A stretch of DNA of 64,000 nt, taken from assembly GCA_020161405.1 (NCBI GenBank), contig JAIUOD010000003.1, positions 281,392-345,391 of the forward strand, given 5' to 3'. The translations under genes and the position numbers were made by a program. Every line of letters begins with the position of its first letter. Position 1 is the stretch's first letter. Under the pieces are notes generated by a model. The model was not told where the DNA came from, made no database searches, and saw nothing but the letters and a program-made list of their open reading frames with translations. Positions 1 to 9,127 of this stretch are shown here, piece after piece. The stretch is from Pseudomonadota bacterium (lineage in GTDB: Bacteria > Pseudomonadota > Alphaproteobacteria > Caulobacterales > Aquidulcibacteraceae).

Positions 1-192
1 AATATTGCCAAAATCAACGAAACAAGCCTGCAAAGACGGTTCTACGCGCGTTACTTTTGCAAGATATATATTTCCCCTAATTTGTTGTTTTGCTTTGGTT
101 TCTACGTCAAATTCTTCTAAACTTTGGCCAGAAAGAACTACTACCCGGGTCTCCTCCGCATGGGCAGCATCGATTAACATTGTCTTTGTCAT
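1..192 (-). CDS. rne: Ribonuclease E, N-terminal fragment (cut by window edge)
   Basis: Endoribonuclease E/G, the membrane-linked scaffold of the RNA degradosome that processes rRNA and tRNA precursors and starts mRNA decay. Only the first 64 codons are inside the window; the gene runs off the left edge. The visible part carries the family N-terminus: MLIDAAHAEETRVVVL, then the start of the S1 domain (RGNIYLAKVTRVEPSLQACF, then VDFGN). The ATG at 190-192 has an AGGAG nine bases upstream, which fixes the start. It is divergent from the amidase gene, a common alphaproteobacterial arrangement. A long upstream stretch (193-~480) would form its leader; rne is autoregulated through its leader in enterobacteria, but no equivalent structure was recognised here. 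Confidence 0.93.
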   Translation of the reverse strand, partial: MTKTMLIDAAHAEETRVVVLSGQSLEEFDVETKAKQQIRGNIYLAKVTRVEPSLQACFVDFGNI

Positions 193-673
193 TAATGGAA
201 ACTCCTAGGGCGCGCACAATCGCATTTTGAAAACCCTTATAGGTTCTTGCAAGGCGGCAACCCAAAATCTCATGAAAATTATAATTACGGGAACAATCTA
301 AGCGTGATTTTATTGACGCGTTATTATTTGCAATGCCAAAGCCATGCATGATTGATAGGTCGTTTGACCATTTTATATAATCAGCATCTAAAACTGCATC
401 GCGCACCATTGATTGTGCCCCAAAAAACTTTGCCGTAAAACACGGCCTTTGTTTACTTTGATATATTATGCAAAGTAACAAATATGAATTAGGACTAAAA
501 TCTTAAAATATCAATAGCGGTTACAACATTTGATTGTAATGCCATTTTTATGCCTTTCTTATGAGATATTACAAATTATATATTTGCCGTTAAATTAAGG
601 TTTTGGTTATAATTATAATGGATTTTGTTTGTCATTCATTAACCATTTTTATGCGTAGTTTTTTTCAAATAAA
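193..673. other. Divergent intergenic region between rne and the amidase gene
   Basis: This 481 bp gap separates two divergently read genes. The half next to rne (about 193-480) most likely holds the rne leader; it includes a short GCCGT/ACGGC hairpin (432-436 with 442-446) followed on the rne strand by a run of T after a few bases, too weak to call a terminator. The half next to the amidase is very AT-rich and holds the promoter listed separately. No RNA gene or convincing small protein was seen. A 124-codon frame read leftward here has no family resemblance and overlaps rne out of frame. Confidence 0.55.
584..619 (+). promoter_or_regulatory. Candidate sigma70-type promoter for the amidase gene
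   Basis: TTGCCG (584-589) is followed after 18 bases by TATAAT (608-613), with a second TATAAT immediately after (614-619). This would start transcription near 620-626, about 50 bases before the ATG. Seen by eye only. Confidence 0.45.
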
Positions 674-1912
674 ATGAAGAGAAATAATATAATAACATTG
701 ATTGTTTTTATTGCCCTGTTCTTGGGGGCAATTGGGATTAGTGTTACTTTTTTAGGCAAGGCACAGGCACAAGCTGTTTCTGGCGGTGTGCCGCGTATAT
801 TTCAATTGAGCGTTGAAAATAATGAAAATAACAGTGCTTTTTTGAATATAAAATTAGATAAAAATCTAAATTATAAAATTTTTTCGCTACCAAACCCCAC
901 GCCGCGTATTGTTATTGATATGGCGCGCGTACAATGGTCAATGGGACGTGGTGAAAGTGGCGTTATTTCTTCTAATGGTTTAATTAAACAAGTACGCTAT
1001 GCGCACAAATCTTCAACCGAATCGCGAATTGTTGTTGATTTGGCAGGGCCTGCAAAGGTTGTTTCACAAAATCTTACAAATAATATGGGGGGCAAAATTC
1101 TTCATATTGAGCTTGCGCCTACTAATAATGCGGTCTTTGCAGCTAATGTTCCAAAACCTGCGCAACAGGATGCGATTAATTCACTTCCGTCACCTATATC
1201 ACCAAAATTTTCTTCAAAAAAATATACAATTGTAATTGATGCGGGACATGGTGGGCATGATCCTGGTGCAATTGGTTTTTATCCAAATACTTTTGAGAAA
1301 AGCGTTACACTAGCAAGTGCATTATATTTGCGTGATCAGTTAAAGCGTGACCCGCGATTTAATATTGTTATGACCCGCGATTCGGATGTTTTCTTACCGC
1401 TTGAGCAACGCATTATTATAGCGCGCGATATTCGTGCAGATCTTTTTATATCGCTTCATGCTGACGCCGCCGCAGTTGGCACAAATGCCGAAGGTGCAAC
1501 TGTTTATACTTTAAGTGAAGAAGGTGGGGAACGTTCACGACGCCTTTTAAATCGTGACAATTGGACGGTTGTTCCACCAAATCGTTCGCGTGATAATAAT
1601 GTTACTGAAATTTTACGTGATTTGACACAAAGGGACACAAAAAACCAATCCGCAGTTTTTGCCGAAAATATTGTTCGCAATATACGTAGTGCAGGGCCTT
1701 TAACATCATCATCACATAGACGTGCAGGTTTTTTTGTTCTTTTATCGCCTACAACACCAGCAGTTCTACTTGAAATGGGTTTTATAACAGATAAAGAAGA
1801 CCAAGATAGGCTATTAAATAATGGATTTAGGGCAAAACAAATGGGTGGTGTTGCCCGCGCAATATCTGAATATTTTGATGGTGTTGATTTGAAAAATAGA
1901 GGCAATCATTAA
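674..1912 (+). CDS. amiC: N-acetylmuramoyl-L-alanine amidase (AMIN + Amidase_3)
   Basis: Periplasmic zinc amidase that cuts the bond between MurNAc and the stem peptide, normally for daughter-cell separation. The 412-residue protein begins with a hydrophobic signal segment (about residues 5-33, ending AQA). An AMIN targeting domain follows (about 42-145) and then the catalytic Amidase_3 domain (about 183-400). Zinc ligands and catalytic glutamates are visible: VIDAGHGGHDPGA, NTFEKSVTL, ISLHADA and LLEMGFITD. It is followed by PBP1a and prfB, the usual alphaproteobacterial neighbourhood. There is no good Shine-Dalgarno ahead of the ATG (AAATAAA), so translation may start weakly. The symbol is by family; amiA/B/C cannot be separated by eye. 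Confidence 0.9.
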   Translation: MKRNNIITLIVFIALFLGAIGISVTFLGKAQAQAVSGGVPRIFQLSVENNENNSAFLNIKLDKNLNYKIFSLPNPTPRIVIDMARVQWSMGRGESGVISSNGLIKQVRYAHKSSTESRIVVDLAGPAKVVSQNLTNNMGGKILHIELAPTNNAVFAANVPKPAQQDAINSLPSPISPKFSSKKYTIVIDAGHGGHDPGAIGFYPNTFEKSVTLASALYLRDQLKRDPRFNIVMTRDSDVFLPLEQRIIIARDIRADLFISLHADAAAVGTNAEGATVYTLSEEGGERSRRLLNRDNWTVVPPNRSRDNNVTEILRDLTQRDTKNQSAVFAENIVRNIRSAGPLTSSSHRRAGFFVLLSPTTPAVLLEMGFITDKEDQDRLLNNGFRAKQMGGVARAISEYFDGVDLKNRGNH

Positions 1913-2014
1913 AATCCGCACATAAATAAGAAAATATGCGAATTTTGCTTTATTGACGAAAAGAACCTTGGCATAAGCAATTTGAAATTACTAACGATTG
2001 ACTGCGGGAATTAA

Positions 2015-4378
2015 ATGCGCACTTTTATGAAATTGATGGCGGTCATGGTTTTGGGCTTCATAGCTTTTGGCATAATTATGCTTGCTATTATGATGTCTAT
2101 GGCTATGAAAACGCTTCCTGACCATAATAAATTGGCATCATATCAACCTGCGGTTTCTAGTAAGGTCTATTCATCAGATGGTAAGCAAATTGGCCTTTTT
2201 GCACGCGAAAACCGCAATTATGTTCCACTTGAAAAAATTCCAAATCATGTGATTGCCGCCTTTATGGCTGCTGAGGATAAGGATTTTTATTCGCACAAAG
2301 GCGTTGACCCAATGGGTATTGCGCGTGCAATTATAAATAATATTGCAAGTGTTGGTGAAGGGCGTCGTATGCAGGGCGCGTCAACAATTACGCAACAGGT
2401 TGCCGAAAACGTTCTTCTAACCTCACAGGCAAATTTGCATGGCCTTGAAAAATTTGTATCAAAACTTCAAGAAGCATTAGTTTCATTACGTATTGAAGAT
2501 ATTTTGACAAAAGATCAAATTATGGAAATCTATTTGAATCAGATTTTCCTTGGTTTTAGGTCATATGGTGTTGGTTCTGCTGCGCAAACTTATTTTGCAA
2601 GGCCGGTTTCAGAATTAACAATTGGGCAGGCAGCATATCTTGCGACACTTCCGAAAGCGCCAAATAATTATAATTTAGTTTCACATAAAGATCGCGCAAT
2701 TGAACGCCGTAATTGGGTTTTGGGGCGTATGTTTGCCAATGGCTTTATTACGAAGCAGCAGCGCGATACTGCTATGGCTGAAACACTTGATTATACGCCG
2801 CAACCGCAAGGCTCATGGACTGATCCACAAGCTGGGGAATTTGTTGAAGAAGTAAGACGCGACTTAATTCGCCGCTTTGGTAAAGATGCGCCATATTCTC
2901 GTGGTTTTTTGATAAGCACAACTGTTGACCTATCTGCACAACAAGCTGCGCGGTCTGCATTACAAAAAGGTTTGGATGCCGTAAACCCAAGTCGCCAACG
3001 CGGTTTTAGCGGTGCGGTTGGCATGATAAATGCCGATGCAAATTGGCAAGGCAAAATTGCCAATGCAAAATATTGGCGCCCAAATCCACGCGCTGTATTT
3101 GCCGTTGTTCTTGATAATGGTCAAAATTATGGCCTTCAAAATGGTAAAAAAGCACCAATTCCGCAGGCTGATAAGGACTGGACCACGCGTTCTGGAAAAC
3201 CATTATCAGACGGTCAATTAGTTTGGCTTGGAAATCGTGACGATAAAACATATCAATTATTACGTCACGAAAATATTCAAGGTGCAATTGTAAGTATGAA
3301 TGCGCATAATGGGTCTGTTATTGCTATGGCTGGTGGCTATGATGCGGAGGATTCAGGCTTTAACCGTGCAACGCAAGCAAAAAGACAACCTGGTTCATCT
3401 TTCAAACCAATTATTTATGCCGCAGCACTTGAACAGGGCATGACACCTGAAACCAAAGTTTCTGATAGTAAAATTAGTGGCGGCGGTTGGGGGCCTGAAA
3501 ACTCTGATAAACGCTATTTTGGTGTTATGACATTAAAACAAGCGCTAGTATTGTCACGCAACACGGTGACTGTTCGTATTGCACGTAGAATTGGAATGCG
3601 CCGCGTTGCTGATTATGCGCGTAGGTTTGGCGTTTATGATGATTTGCCGAATGATTTAACAATGGCACTAGGTGCGGGCGAGACCACAGTTTTAAGGATA
3701 ACCGCTGGCTTTGCTGTATTCCCTAATGGTGGACGTTACATAAGCCCTGTTTTCTTTGATAGATTGCAAGATGCACGTGGTAATACTGTTTGGCGTGCAG
3801 ATAGACGATCTTGCGCGGGTTGTGATGGAAATTTTGACCCAACAATTCCACCGCCACATCTAGAGCCATGGGGTAAACAAGTTATAAGCCCGCGTACAGC
3901 ATGGGAAATGACGGGTATTTTACGTGAGGTTGTTACCAATGGTACTGGTCGTTCTGCACAATTCTCACACCCTGTTGGTGGTAAAACTGGTACAACCAAT
4001 GATTATAAAGATGCATGGTTTGTTGGCTTTACGCCATCTTATGCAACAGGTGTTTTTGTTGGTTATGATCAACCGCGCACAATTTATAGTGGTGCAGCTG
4101 GTGGTAAGGTTTCTGCGCCTATATTCCGCAATTTTATGATGTCTATGCTTGCAGATAAACCAGTTGAACAATTTGCACCTTCACCAGAGGTTCTACGTGA
4201 AATTGGCGCGCAAGAAAGGCTTAATATCCTTGCTTCTTTGCAATCAGGTGGCACAACTACGCCAAAGGCCGCTAAACCGATGGCTGATAATGCCAAAACG
4301 CCTGAAGCAGATACTAAAATCACAATTGATGCAAATGAAGTTATTGGTGATGCGCCGCCGCCGAAACCAAAAGACTAA
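2015..4378 (+). CDS. mrcA: Penicillin-binding protein 1A (class A bifunctional)
   Basis: Inner-membrane peptidoglycan synthase with glycosyltransferase and transpeptidase activities. The 787 residues comprise one N-terminal membrane anchor (about 8-30), the GT51 domain (about 55-230), a linker/OB-like region (about 310-420) and the transpeptidase domain (about 425-700). GT51 carries the catalytic glutamate near residue 87 in AAEDKDFYSHKG, and QGASTITQQVAEN. The transpeptidase has SSFK at 461-464, SRN and KTGTTNDYKDAWF. The C-terminus is Pro/Lys-rich and low-complexity. A GGGAA lies four bases before the ATG. It sits between the amidase and prfB on the same strand, so wall cleavage and synthesis are probably co-expressed. 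All key residues appear intact. Confidence 0.95.
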   Translation: MRTFMKLMAVMVLGFIAFGIIMLAIMMSMAMKTLPDHNKLASYQPAVSSKVYSSDGKQIGLFARENRNYVPLEKIPNHVIAAFMAAEDKDFYSHKGVDPMGIARAIINNIASVGEGRRMQGASTITQQVAENVLLTSQANLHGLEKFVSKLQEALVSLRIEDILTKDQIMEIYLNQIFLGFRSYGVGSAAQTYFARPVSELTIGQAAYLATLPKAPNNYNLVSHKDRAIERRNWVLGRMFANGFITKQQRDTAMAETLDYTPQPQGSWTDPQAGEFVEEVRRDLIRRFGKDAPYSRGFLISTTVDLSAQQAARSALQKGLDAVNPSRQRGFSGAVGMINADANWQGKIANAKYWRPNPRAVFAVVLDNGQNYGLQNGKKAPIPQADKDWTTRSGKPLSDGQLVWLGNRDDKTYQLLRHENIQGAIVSMNAHNGSVIAMAGGYDAEDSGFNRATQAKRQPGSSFKPIIYAAALEQGMTPETKVSDSKISGGGWGPENSDKRYFGVMTLKQALVLSRNTVTVRIARRIGMRRVADYARRFGVYDDLPNDLTMALGAGETTVLRITAGFAVFPNGGRYISPVFFDRLQDARGNTVWRADRRSCAGCDGNFDPTIPPPHLEPWGKQVISPRTAWEMTGILREVVTNGTGRSAQFSHPVGGKTGTTNDYKDAWFVGFTPSYATGVFVGYDQPRTIYSGAAGGKVSAPIFRNFMMSMLADKPVEQFAPSPEVLREIGAQERLNILASLQSGGTTTPKAAKPMADNAKTPEADTKITIDANEVIGDAPPPKPKD

Positions 4379-4402
4379 AGCATTTTCAGGAGCATTTATT
4401 TT

Positions 4403-5515
4403 ATGAAAGCCGAAATTGAGGCTTTAAACCTCGATATACAAAAGTCATTGAAACTATTAAGACGACGTCTTGATTGGGATGCTTCAGAGCGTAGATTTGA
4501 TGAATTAGAAGCTATGTCGCACGACCAAAATTTTTGGGATGATGCGGCGCGCGCGCAAGAATTAATGCGTGAAAAAAATAAGCTTGAAAGTTCAATGGCG
4601 CTTATAAAAGAAATTGAGCGTGATTTAAAAGATAATATTGAATTAGTTGAACTAGCAGAAATAGAAAATGATGATGACCTTATAAATGAGGTGCAATCAA
4701 ATCTTGAAAAAGCAAAAGAACGTGCCGCAATCGCAGAGACAAATGCACTTTTATCAGGTGAGGCGGATGCAAATGATTGCTACATCGAGATTAATGCGGG
4801 TGCAGGTGGAACAGAATCGCAAGATTGGGCGGCAATGTTGCGCCGTATGTATATGCGTTGGGCCAATGCAAATGGCTATGGTTGTGAAGAAATTGATGAA
4901 AATCAAGGCGAGGAAGCGGGAATTAAATCTTGTACTTTGCTTATTAAGGGTGAAAATGCTTATGGTTGGCTAAAAACCGAAGCTGGGGTTCATCGCTTGG
5001 TGCGTATTTCGCCATTTGATTCTAATGCGCGTCGCCATACAAGTTTTGCAAGTGTTTGGACTTATCCTGTTATTGATGACAATATAGAAGTTGATGTGCA
5101 AGAAAAAGATGTGCGTATTGATACATATCGTGCATCAGGTGCGGGTGGTCAGCATATTAATAAAACCGATTCTGCCGTGCGTATTACGCACATACCAACT
5201 GGCATTGCTGTTGCATCACAACAAGAAAGATCGCAACATAAAAACCGCGATATTGCGTGGAAAATGCTTAGGGCAAGGCTTTATGAACTTGAGCTAAAAA
5301 AACGTGAGGCACAATCACAAGCACTTGAAGATAGTAAAACTGATATTGGTTGGGGGCATCAGATTCGCTCATATGTTTTGCAACCATATCAATTGGTCAA
5401 AGATTTAAGAACAGAAGTTGAAACTTCAAACACATCGGGTGTTTTGGATGGTGATTTGAATGCCTTTATGGCGGCAGCTTTGGCGCAAAGGGTTGAAATC
5501 ATTGGTGATGAATAA
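4403..5515 (+). CDS. prfB: Peptide chain release factor 2
   Basis: Class I release factor that reads UGA/UAA and triggers peptidyl-tRNA hydrolysis. The 370 codons form one open frame. The stop-codon reading motif SPF ([15 protein letters not shown]) and the catalytic GGQ ([21 protein letters not shown]) are both present. The programmed +1 frameshift known from Escherichia coli RF2 is absent: the N-terminal region ([19 protein letters not shown]) reads straight through. AGGAG lies 11 bases before the ATG, a slightly long spacing. It is 24 bp after mrcA and ends at a strong bidirectional terminator shared with the convergent bactofilin gene. Confidence 0.96.
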   Translation: MKAEIEALNLDIQKSLKLLRRRLDWDASERRFDELEAMSHDQNFWDDAARAQELMREKNKLESSMALIKEIERDLKDNIELVELAEIENDDDLINEVQSNLEKAKERAAIAETNALLSGEADANDCYIEINAGAGGTESQDWAAMLRRMYMRWANANGYGCEEIDENQGEEAGIKSCTLLIKGENAYGWLKTEAGVHRLVRISPFDSNARRHTSFASVWTYPVIDDNIEVDVQEKDVRIDTYRASGAGGQHINKTDSAVRITHIPTGIAVASQQERSQHKNRDIAWKMLRARLYELELKKREAQSQALEDSKTDIGWGHQIRSYVLQPYQLVKDLRTEVETSNTSGVLDGDLNAFMAAALAQRVEIIGDE

Positions 5516-5540
5516 AAAGCCCCGCTAGAAAACGGGGCTT
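5512..5540. terminator. Bidirectional terminator between prfB and bactofilin gene
   Basis: AGCCCCG (5518-5524) pairs with CGGGGCT (5533-5539) around an 8-base loop. An A-rich run on its left serves as the T-tract for leftward transcription; rightward it is followed only by a short T stretch. Confidence 0.8.
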
Positions 5541-5549
5541 ATAAACTCA

Positions 5550-6002
5550 CTATTCTGTTGGCGCCTGCAATGCCTTGGTTTCATTTGCGAGCGGGTCGGC
5601 AACACGTTTTGAGCGACCATCAAAATAGCCACCCTCTTCGATTATTAAGACTGAATGTGTTAAGTCGCCTTCAATTGAACCAGATCCAGCAAGCAAAATT
5701 GTGCGCGCAGTTACATTTCCTGTAACCTTGCCGCGTATTGTGGCGGTTTCAGCAATAATATTACCGTTCACACTGCCGTGATTACCAATTGTCAAAAGTG
5801 AACAATTAACATCGCCATTAACAATACCATCAATTGAAATATCGCCACTTGAAGAAATGCTGCCCATAATTGTCATTTGCGCCGCTATAGTTGATGCGGC
5901 TGCCTTTGGCGCACTCGCAACTTCACGAACAACAGGTTCACTATGGGTTGCTTCAACAATTGTTGGTTCGTCTTCAAATATTTTTGGCTTTTTGCCCCAC
6001 AT
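5550..6002 (-). CDS. Bactofilin family cytoskeletal protein
   Basis: Bactofilins polymerise into filaments on the inner membrane and recruit wall enzymes or define stalk and cell shape. The 150-residue protein has a short disordered N-terminus (1-38), then a right-handed beta-helix core (about 40-130) of repeated short strands rich in Gly, Ile and Val (GSISSSGDISIDGIVNGDVN, then TATIRGKVTGNVTARTILLAGSG), and a charged C-terminal tail. There is no transmembrane helix. It lies downstream of bcp on the same strand with an 88 bp gap, and its transcript ends at the terminator shared with prfB. BacA/BacP subclass cannot be told. Confidence 0.9.
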   Translation of the reverse strand: MWGKKPKIFEDEPTIVEATHSEPVVREVASAPKAAASTIAAQMTIMGSISSSGDISIDGIVNGDVNCSLLTIGNHGSVNGNIIAETATIRGKVTGNVTARTILLAGSGSIEGDLTHSVLIIEEGGYFDGRSKRVADPLANETKALQAPTE

Positions 6003-6090
6003 GATAACCTCTTTTTTAATTTAATAATTAATTGCGCCTATTTTCTTATATCGCAACTAAAATCACTGAAATGTAGAATCTAATTACAGT

Positions 6091-6549
6091 TTATATAGAC
6101 TTAATTACGTCATCAATATGACCAGGTATTTTAACCTTGCGACATATTTTTTTGATTTTTCCGTCGGCATCAATCAGAAATGTTGACCTATCCATACCCA
6201 TATATTTGCGACCATACATAGATTTTTCAACCCAAGTGCCATAGGCATTGGCAGCATCAAGCTCTTCATCGCTTAATAAATCTATTTTCAAATCATATTT
6301 TGCTTTGAATTTATCATGGCTTTTGATGCTATCTTTTGAAACACCGATGATTATTGCATTTTTATCCTCAAATTCGTCTTTCTTTTCAGAAAATTGAATC
6401 GCCTGATTTGTGCAACCAGAAGTGTCATCTTTTGGATAGAAATAAAGAACAACAGTTTTTCCGCGCAATGCAGCAAGACTTACTTCTCCACCACCATCTT
6501 TTGGAAGTGTGAAATTTGGCGCTAAATCACCGATATTCAATTCTGCCAT
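6091..6549 (-). CDS. bcp: Peroxiredoxin, BCP/PrxQ family with atypical cysteine arrangement
   Basis: Thiol peroxidase that reduces hydrogen peroxide and organic peroxides in the cytoplasm. The 152 residues cover the full AhpC/TSA-type fold. The peroxidatic cysteine is C46 in DDTSGCTNQAIQF, with the usual preceding YFYPKD. Typical BCP proteins have a resolving cysteine five residues later (GCTxEAC); here that position is Ile. The only other cysteine is C136 (KKICRKVKIPGH), where most homologues have Trp. The enzyme is either 1-Cys or uses C136. It follows tyrS by 9 bp on the same strand, so the two are probably cotranscribed. Confidence 0.9.
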   Translation of the reverse strand: MAELNIGDLAPNFTLPKDGGGEVSLAALRGKTVVLYFYPKDDTSGCTNQAIQFSEKKDEFEDKNAIIIGVSKDSIKSHDKFKAKYDLKIDLLSDEELDAANAYGTWVEKSMYGRKYMGMDRSTFLIDADGKIKKICRKVKIPGHIDDVIKSI

Positions 6550-6558
6550 GTTATATCC

Positions 6559-7830
6559 CTATTTAAAATTCACTTTAATGTGACGTTTCTTGCCAAGTGA
6601 CAATTTAACACTACCACCATTTATAGTTTCATTATCAAGGTTTTGCGAAACATCGGCAACACTTTTATCATCAATTTTAATTCCATTACCTTTTGCAAGG
6701 CGTTTTGCTTCGCCGTTAGATTCACAAAGCCCAGCGATTACAAAAAGCCCTGCGATAGAATTAAATTCAGATGTTGAAATTGTGATTTCTGGTAATCCTG
6801 CGCCATCGCCATCGCCACCAAATTGATTTGAAGCGGCTGCATTGGCAAGATTTGCATCTTCCTCGCCATGTAATAATTTTGTAATTTCATTGGCAAGAAT
6901 GATTTTGGCATCATTAATTTCAGCGCCTTGCAATGATTCAAGACGTTTTACTTCTTCAATTGGTAATTCAGTTAGAAGGCGAAGTAGTTTACCAACATCT
7001 GCGTCATCAACATTTCGCCAATATTGCCAGAAATCAAAAACAGGCAATAAATCCTTATCAAGCCATATAGCGCCAGATACCGATTTACCCATTTTTTGTC
7101 CTGCCGCATTCATCAATAAAGGCTGTGTAAGCGCAAAAACTTCACGCCCATCAACGCGGCGGCATAGTTCAACCCCTTGTATAATATTACCCCATTGATC
7201 CGAACCGCCCATTTGCAAATTACAATCATAGCGGCGCGAAAGTTCAAGGAAATCATAGGCTTGAAGAAGCATATAATTAAATTCAAGGAATGTGATTGGT
7301 AATTCTTGATCAAGCCTGCGTTTAACAATATCAAGGGCAATCATTTTGTTAACAGTAAAATGACGCCCAATCGTTGCAAGCATTTCAAGCCATGAAACAT
7401 TTTCAAGCCATTCAATATTATCAACCATTTTGGCTTTTGAAAAATCAATATAATTATCAAAAACTTTTTGAATGCCAGCTTTGTTTTGCGCAATTTTTTC
7501 CAAAGTTAAAATTGGGCGTGCTTCATTTTTATCACTTGGGTCGCCAATACGTGTTGTTCCAGAACCCATAAGTGCGATTGGCGTGCCGCCTGTCTGCTGA
7601 AAGCGGCGCAAAAGCATTATTTGGGTTAGTGAGCCAACATGAAGGCTTGGGGCAGTACAATCAAAACCAATATAAGCGGTTAAAGGTTTTCCGCCCTTTT
7701 GGCACTCAAGTGCGGCTTTATCCAAGCCTTCCAAATCACTTGCTTGATAATAATGACCACGTTCAATAACTAAATTGAGGAAATCGGATTTAACCGCGCC
7801 AAGATTTAGATTGGGTGCTTCAACTGACAA
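6559..7830 (-). CDS. tyrS: Tyrosyl-tRNA synthetase
   Basis: Charges tRNA-Tyr. The 423-residue protein is a class I synthetase of the bacterial TyrS type. HVGS (in PSLHVGSLTQ) corresponds to HIGH, KMGKS (in GQKMGKSVSG) to KMSKS, and GGSDQWGNI is the substrate-pocket signature. A C-terminal S4 RNA-binding domain covers about 355-423. The start is TTG at 7828-7830 (MSVEAPNLN), preceded by AAGG eight bases upstream; no in-frame ATG fits better. It is divergent from anmK and probably cotranscribed with bcp. Confidence 0.95.
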   Translation of the reverse strand: MSVEAPNLNLGAVKSDFLNLVIERGHYYQASDLEGLDKAALECQKGGKPLTAYIGFDCTAPSLHVGSLTQIMLLRRFQQTGGTPIALMGSGTTRIGDPSDKNEARPILTLEKIAQNKAGIQKVFDNYIDFSKAKMVDNIEWLENVSWLEMLATIGRHFTVNKMIALDIVKRRLDQELPITFLEFNYMLLQAYDFLELSRRYDCNLQMGGSDQWGNIIQGVELCRRVDGREVFALTQPLLMNAAGQKMGKSVSGAIWLDKDLLPVFDFWQYWRNVDDADVGKLLRLLTELPIEEVKRLESLQGAEINDAKIILANEITKLLHGEEDANLANAAASNQFGGDGDGAGLPEITISTSEFNSIAGLFVIAGLCESNGEAKRLAKGNGIKIDDKSVADVSQNLDNETINGGSVKLSLGKKRHIKVNFK

Positions 7831-7911
7831 AGAACTATACCTTTTTTGATGATTGGTTGTATTGTTATGCCTTTATATTAGCACAGATATTTTTTAAAGG
7901 ACTAATTCATA

Positions 7912-9030
7912 ATGCACGCAGTATGGGCAATTGGTTTAATGACCGGCACAGCTTTGGATGGTTTTGTTGATGCCGCCTTTATAAAAACTGATGGTGTTGA
8001 AATCTATGAATTAGGCGAATTTATTCTTCATCCATATAATAACCAAGACCGCGAAATTTTAGCTGAAGCTGTGCAAATAGCCCTTAAATGGAATTTTGAG
8101 GGCGAAAAACCCGCTATTTTTGAAGACGCGAAAAAAATAGTAACAAAAATATATTCAGAGGCTGTTTTTGCACTTCTAGAAAAAACCAATATGAAGCCTG
8201 ATGAAATTGCTTATATTGGCGGACATGGTTTAACATTAGTCCATCGCCCACCTATGGATGGACAAAATGGTCAAACACTACAAATTCTTGATGGTGAATT
8301 GCTTGCAAAAATAACTAATATAAAAACTGTATATGATTTTAGAACCAATGATATGGTAAATGCTGGGCAGGGCGCACCACTTGCACCAATCTATCATGCT
8401 GCTTTATTACGTTATGCAAATTTAAAACCACCATGCGCAATTTTAAACTTAGGTGGGGTCGCAAATATCACTTATTGGGGCGGGGCAGATGATGTTATCG
8501 CATTTGACTGTGGCCCAGCAAATGGGCCATTGAACGAATTAATCGAAAAGAATGGCCTTGGAACCTATGATAAAGACGGCCTTATTGCAGCGCGCGGTAA
8601 AGTTTCAGAAGAAACAATCGCAAAAATCGTTTCAAATCCATGGTTTAAACAAAAATATCCAAAATCACTTGATAGATATGATTTTGATGCGAATTTAGTG
8701 TCGCATTTAAGCGTAGAAGATGGTGCGGCAACACTTTGTGCATTAATTGGTGAATGTGTAGATAAAGCATTATCATTATTACCAAAAAAACCAAAAACCT
8801 TGGTATTGGCAGGCGGCGGGCGAAAAAACCCGATAATTATAAATGCCATAGAATCACGCGCACAAATTGTTACAATTGATGCGGATGAAATAGGTCTTCG
8901 TGGTGACGCAGTAGAAGCAGAATGCTTTGGTTATTTGGCAATTCGTTCCGCAAAAAAATTGCCAATCTCTTTTCCCAATACAACTGGCGTAAAATCACCA
9001 ATTAGCGGCGGAATTATTAGTAATTTTTAG
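7912..9030 (+). CDS. anmK: Anhydro-N-acetylmuramic acid kinase
   Basis: Cytoplasmic kinase that hydrolyses and phosphorylates 1,6-anhydro-MurNAc to MurNAc-6-phosphate during peptidoglycan recycling. The 372-residue protein has the sugar-kinase/actin fold signatures: GLMTGTALDGFVDAAF at the N-terminus (phosphate loop), YIGGHGLTLVHRP, LNLGGVANITY, FDCGPANGPLNELI and VLAGGGRKNP. AAGGA sits seven bases before the ATG. It is divergent from tyrS with an 81 bp gap. It complements the wall enzymes at the left end of the window. Confidence 0.94.
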   Translation: MHAVWAIGLMTGTALDGFVDAAFIKTDGVEIYELGEFILHPYNNQDREILAEAVQIALKWNFEGEKPAIFEDAKKIVTKIYSEAVFALLEKTNMKPDEIAYIGGHGLTLVHRPPMDGQNGQTLQILDGELLAKITNIKTVYDFRTNDMVNAGQGAPLAPIYHAALLRYANLKPPCAILNLGGVANITYWGGADDVIAFDCGPANGPLNELIEKNGLGTYDKDGLIAARGKVSEETIAKIVSNPWFKQKYPKSLDRYDFDANLVSHLSVEDGAATLCALIGECVDKALSLLPKKPKTLVLAGGGRKNPIIINAIESRAQIVTIDADEIGLRGDAVEAECFGYLAIRSAKKLPISFPNTTGVKSPISGGIISNF

Positions 9031-9127
9031 ATTAATATAGATAATATTAAATAAATGTGTAAAATTGATTCAAACCATTTCAATCTTATTAAAACAATAT
9101 TGTTTATCATTGGTTTGGAGAAAATTT

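Noticed and set aside
432..446. Terminator or attenuator in the rne leader
   Set aside because: The stem is only five base pairs and the T-run is separated from it.
107..481. 124-codon open frame read leftward across the rne leader
   Set aside because: It overlaps the rne start in another frame, has no family resemblance and no ribosome site; the upstream region is better read as the rne leader.
4403..4520. Programmed frameshift in prfB
   Set aside because: The N-terminal region reads through in one frame without an in-frame UGA near codon 25.
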